From NCBI GenBank assembly GCA_002400445.1, contig DGQO01000174.1:3264-12226 (forward strand): DNA of 8,963 nucleotides, in the 5' to 3' direction. Numbering within the stretch: the stretch's first letter is position 1; every line of letters begins with the position of its first letter. Under the pieces are notes generated by a model. That model had not been told where the DNA came from and ran no database searches. It saw only the letters and a list, made by a program, of their open reading frames with translations. This DNA is from Chitinophagaceae bacterium UBA4412 (GTDB taxonomy: Bacteria; Bacteroidota; Bacteroidia; Chitinophagales; Chitinophagaceae). Below, one piece after another: positions 6,294 through 8,963 of this stretch. Made by a program: the position numbers and the translations under genes.

Positions 6294-6785
6294 ATGGTTA
6301 AAAAAATCCTTCTTCTTATCCTCATCCTTTTTGTGCTTTTTCAATTGTGGCCACGGCCCGCAAAAAATCAAGGCCCCGAAACTGGAAATGAAATTAGCAA
6401 ACTCTATCCCGTACCGGAGGATGTAATGAACAACCTCAAAACAGCTTGCTATGACTGCCATAGCAACAATACAAACTATCCCTGGTATGCAAGCATTCAA
6501 CCCGTAGCCTTATGGTTGGATGATCATGTAAAAGACGGAAAAAAAGAAGTGAACTTTTCGGAGTTCCGTACATATAATTTAGCCCGGCAATTTCGTAAAC
6601 TTGAGGAGATTGGCGAACAGGTAAAAGAACAGGAAATGCCACTTACTTCTTACACCCTCATTCATAGAAACGCAAAGCTCAATGAGACAGACCGACTTGC
6701 TATAACGAACTGGACAGAAGCAACAAGAGAGTTAATGCGTAAGACTTACCCGGCAGATAGCCTTGTGAGGAAGCGTAAAACCTAA
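6294..6785 (+). CDS. Membrane-anchored haem-binding-domain protein (CxxCH)
   Basis: This 163-residue protein fits the Haem_bd domain (Pfam PF14376) common in Bacteroidota, small c-type-haem proteins of unknown partner. Residues 4-19 (KILLLILILFVLFQLW) form an uncleaved N-terminal membrane anchor, which puts the rest in the periplasm. The haem-attachment motif is C52-Y-D-C55-H56 within TACYDCHSNNTNYPWY; the histidine would be one axial ligand. A later EMPLTSYTLIH segment (114-124) is the conserved second block, where Met115 is a candidate sixth ligand by inference. Between them lie LWLDDHVKDGKKEVNFSEF (73-91) and RQFRKLEEIGEQV. It starts 10 nt after the gpmI stop and is followed by a strong terminator, so it ends the gpmI unit. 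An electron-transfer or redox-sensing role is possible, but nothing here fixes a function. Confidence 0.88.
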   Translation: MVKKILLLILILFVLFQLWPRPAKNQGPETGNEISKLYPVPEDVMNNLKTACYDCHSNNTNYPWYASIQPVALWLDDHVKDGKKEVNFSEFRTYNLARQFRKLEEIGEQVKEQEMPLTSYTLIHRNAKLNETDRLAITNWTEATRELMRKTYPADSLVRKRKT

Positions 6786-6831
6786 ATAGGAAATCGTACT
6801 TAAAACGTAGGAAAATCGATTATAATTTCAG

Positions 6832-6861
6832 AAGCGGGCAGATTTTGCCTGCTTTTTTTTT
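6832..6861 (+). terminator. Intrinsic terminator of the gpmI unit
   Basis: AAGCGGGCA (6832-6840) pairs with TGCCTGCTT (6846-6854) around a 5-nt loop gattt, with one G-T wobble. The stem runs into nine consecutive Ts (6853-6861). It lies 46 nt after the stop of the haem-binding-domain gene and is well formed. Its T-tract overlaps the -33 box of the next promoter. Confidence 0.88.
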
Positions 6862-6888
6862 GCTGCTAAATTGGAGGAGGTATATTTG
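6859..6888 (+). promoter_or_regulatory. Promoter of the TonB-dependent receptor gene
   Basis: TTTG (6859-6862) and TATATTTG (6881-6888, an exact TAnnTTTG) are 18 nt apart, close to the usual Bacteroidota -33/-7 spacing. Transcription would start near 6893, about 17 nt before the ATG at 6910. The first Ts belong to the preceding terminator. A purine-rich ggaggagg (6873-6880) lies between the two boxes; it looks like a Shine-Dalgarno sequence but is upstream of the predicted start and about 30 nt from the ATG. I see no Fur-box-like palindrome. Confidence 0.6.
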
Positions 6889-6909
6889 AAAACTAAAATT
6901 TTAAATACT

Positions 6910-8963
6910 ATGAGAAAAAGAAAGCTGCTTATGGTAAGTCTAAGCATCTCGATGGCGTGGCAAGCAAATGCTCAAAACACGGCAGCTCAGGATTCCCTCA
7001 ATACAATAGCACTAAGTGAAGTAACACTATCTGTTACCCGGTTTGCCAATAATTCCAATTCTCTTGCCCAACAGGCTCTCATTGTGAATAAACAAAAAAT
7101 TGCTTTTTATAACCAACAAACCACAGCAGAATTGCTTGCGCACACCGGGGCCGTCTTTGTACAAAAGAGCCAGCTCGGTGGGGGAAGTCCGGTATTGAGA
7201 GGTTTTGAAGCAAATAAGGTCTTAATAACCGTAGATGGCATTCGGCAGAACAATGCAGTATTTCGTGGCGGTCATTTGCAGAATGTGATTACTATTGACA
7301 ATAGCATCATGGAGAGGGCAGAAATTCTTTTTGGTCCTTCTTCTGTTTTATATGGGAGCGATGCGCTTGGCGGTGTGCTCAGTTTCTACACAAAGGATCC
7401 TGTGCTGAGCAGTTCTGGAAAAACAAAACTTGATGCAACTGCATATGCCAGGTATGCTACAGCTTACGATGAAGGCACCGTACATGCTGATATGAATGCC
7501 GGCGGAAGGCGATTTGCTGCTCTATCAAGTATTACCATCTCAGACTTTGGAGATTTGCGGGCGGGAAAGAATAGAGATGCCGCATATCCTGGTTGGGGTT
7601 TAAGACCAACTTATGCAGAGCGTATTAATGGAGCAGACTCACAGATAACAAATAAGCATCCGGAAAAACAAGTAAACACAGGTTATACCCAGTACGATTT
7701 TCTACAAAAACTATTATTTAAAACAGGGGCCATAACCCATATACTCAACTTCCAATATTCTACTTCGTCAGATGTTCCCCGGTACGATAGACTCACACTC
7801 GCCGACAATGCCGGAGTTCTTAAAAGCGCTGAATGGTATTACGGACCACAAAAGCGATTGCTTGCTGCGTTGCATATGAAATTGCCGGCTACTGCCATTT
7901 ACGACAAAGCAACCATCACCCCTTCTTACCAGGACATTGAAGAAAGCCGCAACAATCGAAACTATCGCAGTACAAAACTCAACCACCGTATTGAAAAAAT
8001 AAAAGTGGCTATCCTTAATGCTGACTTTTCAAAACAACTAAAAAAAGTACAACTGGGGTATGGCGCAGAACTTACTTACAACAAAGTGAATTCAACTGCT
8101 TTTGTTGAAAACATTCAAACAGGTGTGAGAGGCTCGCTGGATACAAGGTACCCGGATGGTGGCAGCAATACCCAATCCTATGCACTATATAGCAATGCCA
8201 TAGTAAAGGCCTCAGACAAGTTGACATTTAATGCGGGTTTACGCTTCTCCACGTTCAGGCTTTATTCTAAATTTAAAGACAAAACTTTCTTCCCTTTTCC
8301 TTATGATGATATCGAGCAAACCTCGCAAGCCCTTTCTGGCAATGTAGGATTGGTCATTTTACCTGGAAGCGATTGGAAACTTTCGGCCCTGATTTCTACG
8401 GGTTTCCGTACACCAAATGTGGATGACATCGCTAAAGTTTTTGAAAGTGGAACAGGTACTTTGATAGTGCCCAATCCAAATTTAAAGCCTGAGAAAACAC
8501 TGAATTACGAGCTGGGAATTGCGAAAGAAATAACCGGTAAGGCACTTTTCAGCATTACAGGCTGGTACACCAATTATCAAAACATTCTTACCACGGACTT
8601 CTCCACATTTAATGGTTCCCCTACCATTTTATACAATGGAACCATCAGCAATATTACTACGGTGGTAAATAAGGCTAAAGCTTTTGCAACAGGCATCTCT
8701 GGAGATGCCCGGGTTAATTTGCCCGGTCATTTTTCTGCGCAGTCTATGATCACCTATACCTACGGCAGGATAAAAGAATCTCCTAAAGATTATCCATTGG
8801 ACCACATCGTTCCATTATATGGTAAAACATCCTTAATGGCCCAGTTTGGCATGTTTACCGGAGAAGCCTTTGCAATTTACCAAGGGGCTAAGAAATCTGC
8901 TGATTATAACTTGCGTGGGGAAGACAACCAGGCTTCAAGCGCAGACCCGATACATGGCTATAC
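6910..8963 (+). CDS. TonB-dependent outer-membrane receptor, haem/haemoglobin-receptor type, 3' end cut off
   Basis: This is an outer-membrane beta-barrel with an N-terminal plug that imports a ligand using TonB energy. I translated 684 codons without a stop. A signal peptide MRKRKLLMVSLSISMAWQ with NA|Q (cleavage after Ala21) is followed directly by a TonB-box-like stretch ALSEVTLSVTR (34-44), so there is no carboxypeptidase-regulatory-like domain and this is not a SusC-type protein. The plug contains QLGGGSPVLRGFEANKV (88-104), VDGIRQNNAVFRGGHLQN and FGPSSVLYGSDALGG. Barrel segments such as SSDVPRYDRLT and EWYYGPQKR recall haemoglobin/haem receptors (HmuR/TIGR01785-1786-like). FRTP (499-502) and NPNLKPE (522-528) correspond to the FRAP/NPDL motifs of haem receptors, but no histidine lies between them. 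Family members are usually 700-750 residues, so about 50-70 are missing. The receptor class is secure; the ligand is not. Confidence 0.9.
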   Translation, partial: MRKRKLLMVSLSISMAWQANAQNTAAQDSLNTIALSEVTLSVTRFANNSNSLAQQALIVNKQKIAFYNQQTTAELLAHTGAVFVQKSQLGGGSPVLRGFEANKVLITVDGIRQNNAVFRGGHLQNVITIDNSIMERAEILFGPSSVLYGSDALGGVLSFYTKDPVLSSSGKTKLDATAYARYATAYDEGTVHADMNAGGRRFAALSSITISDFGDLRAGKNRDAAYPGWGLRPTYAERINGADSQITNKHPEKQVNTGYTQYDFLQKLLFKTGAITHILNFQYSTSSDVPRYDRLTLADNAGVLKSAEWYYGPQKRLLAALHMKLPATAIYDKATITPSYQDIEESRNNRNYRSTKLNHRIEKIKVAILNADFSKQLKKVQLGYGAELTYNKVNSTAFVENIQTGVRGSLDTRYPDGGSNTQSYALYSNAIVKASDKLTFNAGLRFSTFRLYSKFKDKTFFPFPYDDIEQTSQALSGNVGLVILPGSDWKLSALISTGFRTPNVDDIAKVFESGTGTLIVPNPNLKPEKTLNYELGIAKEITGKALFSITGWYTNYQNILTTDFSTFNGSPTILYNGTISNITTVVNKAKAFATGISGDARVNLPGHFSAQSMITYTYGRIKESPKDYPLDHIVPLYGKTSLMAQFGMFTGEAFAIYQGAKKSADYNLRGEDNQASSADPIHGY

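Noticed and set aside
6873..6880. ggaggagg as a Shine-Dalgarno sequence for the TonB receptor
   Set aside because: It is about 30 nt from the ATG and lies between the -33 and -7 boxes, so it is probably not transcribed.
1..8963. Mobile element, CRISPR array, tRNA, rRNA or defence system
   Set aside because: I saw no transposase, terminal repeats, spaced direct repeats, tRNA-like clover-leaf or defence-gene motifs; the window is filled with intact housekeeping and envelope genes.

Overview
The window looks like ordinary chromosomal DNA of a member of the Bacteroidota, probably a gliding-clade lineage such as the Chitinophagales. The family-level guess is inference. The support is a GldB-type gliding lipoprotein, a DUF4783 protein, a Haem_bd-type protein of the Bacteroidota kind, start sites without Shine-Dalgarno sequences, and promoter boxes of the Bacteroidota TAnnTTTG (-7) type. 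Coding density is high, every gene I translated is unbroken, and I see no mobile element, tRNA, rRNA, CRISPR array or sign of recent transfer.

Layout. (1) 1-1475, minus strand: the first 491 residues of glutamine-dependent NAD+ synthetase (nadE), cut by the left edge. (2) 1476-1554: a short divergent intergenic region with an 18-bp palindrome and two inverted TAACTTTAT boxes. (3) 1555-2565, plus strand: gldB. (4) 2562-4172, minus strand: a compact nadC-yciH-apaG unit. Its last gene, apaG, meets gldB tail to tail, with both stop codons inside one TTAA. (5) 4213-4631, minus strand: a small exported DUF4783 protein with its own intrinsic terminator. (6) 4766-6785, plus strand: gpmI (glycolysis), then 10 nt downstream a membrane-anchored CxxCH haem-binding-domain protein, ended by a strong terminator. 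(7) 6910-8963, plus strand: a TonB-dependent outer-membrane receptor of the haem/haemoglobin-receptor type, open at the right edge. A good promoter precedes it, and that promoter's -33 box lies in the T-tract of the previous terminator.

How the genes relate. nadC makes nicotinate mononucleotide from quinolinate and nadE performs the last amidation to NAD+. Two steps of de novo NAD synthesis therefore lie within about 4 kb, but in separate transcription units. yciH and apaG are small accessory proteins cotranscribed with nadC. gpmI is core glycolysis. The CxxCH protein and the TonB receptor are both plausibly linked to haem, but a terminator and a promoter separate them. Most of the window is housekeeping. 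The observations worth following concern promoter architecture (near-leaderless starts, the terminator/promoter overlap, the nadE-gldB palindrome), the uncharacterised DUF4783 protein, and the haem-related pair. I found no clear evidence of a new multi-gene system.
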